Assembly (NCBI GenBank): GCA_036555325.1
Contig: DATBLQ010000041.1
Coordinates: forward strand, 1 to 16,884
DNA length: 16,884 nucleotides
Source: DATBLQ01 sp036555325
GTDB lineage: Bacteria > Pseudomonadota > Alphaproteobacteria > Rhizobiales > Aestuariivirgaceae
Direction: 5' to 3'
A model generated the notes under the pieces. The model saw only the letters and a program-made list of their open reading frames with translations, was not told the origin of the DNA and did no database searches. The translations under genes were made by a program, and so were the position numbers. Shown piece by piece: positions 16,725-16,884 of this stretch. The first letter of the stretch is position 1; every line of letters starts with the position of its first letter.

Positions 16725-16752
16725 ATTGGGCTCCCACAATCCTAGTTATCAA
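16722..16752 (-). promoter_or_regulatory. Weak candidate promoter for the five-gene operon
   Basis: Read on the minus strand, TTGATA (16752-16747) matches the -35 consensus at five of six bases, and AATAAT (16727-16722) matches TATAAT at five of six. The 19-bp spacer is longer than the optimum. The -10 overlaps one arm of the dyad at 16692-16724. A second -10-like TAGAAT lies near 16683-16688 without a good -35. The assignment is tentative. Confidence 0.25.
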
Positions 16753-16782
16753 TAGACATCCAGAACTTTCACGATAATTGCG

Positions 16783-16799
16783 ATGGCCACAGCGGCCAT
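16783..16799. repeat. Perfect short dyad upstream of the operon promoter
   Basis: ATGGCC (16783-16788) and GGCCAT (16794-16799) form a perfect 6-bp inverted repeat around ACAGC. It lies about 35 bp upstream of the candidate -35, where an activator could bind, but a dyad this short can arise by chance. Confidence 0.25.
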
Positions 16800-16818
16800 G
16801 ACTATTGCCAGGCAGTAA

Positions 16819-16831
16819 GAGCCTTAGGCTC
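16819..16831 (-). terminator. Short hairpin after the upstream stop codon
   Basis: GAGCC-TTA-GGCTC forms a 5-bp stem beginning one base after the putative TGA at 16835-16833 (minus strand). Only two T residues follow directly, so termination would be weak. Confidence 0.2.
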
Positions 16832-16832
16832 G

Positions 16833-16884
16833 TCAGCGTCGCCAAAAGGTCCGGTGCGGGGCGAGGAGCTCGTCCTCGATCTCG
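16833..16884 (-). CDS. Probable 3' end of an upstream minus-strand gene (partial)
   Basis: Reading in from the right edge, one minus-strand frame gives EIEDELLAPHRTFWRR followed by TGA (16835-16833). Fourteen of its 16 codons end in G or C, as expected for coding DNA here; a competing open frame shows a much lower G/C share at third positions. The piece is too short to name. If real, its product precedes the PAD operon on the same strand with a gap of about 280 bp and could be functionally related or unrelated. Confidence 0.4.
   Translation of the reverse strand, partial: EIEDELLAPHRTFWRR

Larger units (their letters stand above)
16551..16832 (-). other. Leader region of the five-gene operon
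   Basis: A 282-bp stretch between the start of gene A and a probable upstream stop codon. Its central part (16660-16760) is clearly more A+T-rich than the flanking genes, as expected of a promoter region, and it contains dyads at 16692-16724, 16783-16799 and 16819-16831. If transcription starts near 16715 the 5' leader would be roughly 165 nt. No riboswitch or RNA gene was recognised in it. Confidence 0.5.

Overview
The window reads as chromosomal DNA of a Gram-negative bacterium, most likely a proteobacterium. By eye it is G+C-rich (high fifties per cent, not computed), with Shine-Dalgarno-led genes and three proteins with lipoprotein signal peptides. I cannot name a genus. There is no transposase, integrase, phage structural gene, CRISPR array or recognisable RNA gene.

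Layout. (i) 1-535 holds no convincing gene, but its right part carries a CRP-like palindrome (385-408) and a perfect TTGACA -35 hexamer (424-429) upstream of a small forward operon. (ii) 536-2352, plus strand: a 110-residue basic protein overlaps by 4 nt an M14-family zinc carboxypeptidase with all expected catalytic residues, a helical C-terminal extension and an arginine-rich tail. (iii) 2353-2554: convergent intergenic space with a 41-nt interrupted hairpin. (iv) 16550 down to 2555, minus strand: five genes in one tight run, with overlaps of 4, 4, 17 and 1 nt, so almost certainly one operon of about 14 kb. In transcription order they are: A, a 683-aa Ig/TIG-like lipoprotein; B, a 944-aa lipoprotein that is a complete homologue of protein-arginine deiminase (PAD, the animal citrullinating enzyme); C, a 324-aa HEAT-like helical lipoprotein; D, a 1571-aa exported beta-rich protein; E, a 1147-aa protein with six membrane spans and about six fibronectin-III-like domains. 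(v) 16551-16832 is the leader of that operon, with dyads and a weak promoter; beyond it is probably the last 16 codons of another minus-strand gene.

How it may work together. Gene order and signal sequences suggest an envelope-associated assembly. E would be the inner-membrane anchor with a long periplasmic arm, C an inner-membrane lipoprotein (Asp at +2), D a very long soluble or fibrous periplasmic or secreted protein, and A and B lipoproteins without the Asp +2 signal, so possibly at the outer membrane. The only enzymatic activity I can assign in the operon is peptidyl-arginine to peptidyl-citrulline conversion by B. The convergent M14 carboxypeptidase could act on related peptide substrates, but that link is inference. 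The PAD-centred five-gene envelope operon is the best candidate here for an undescribed system.
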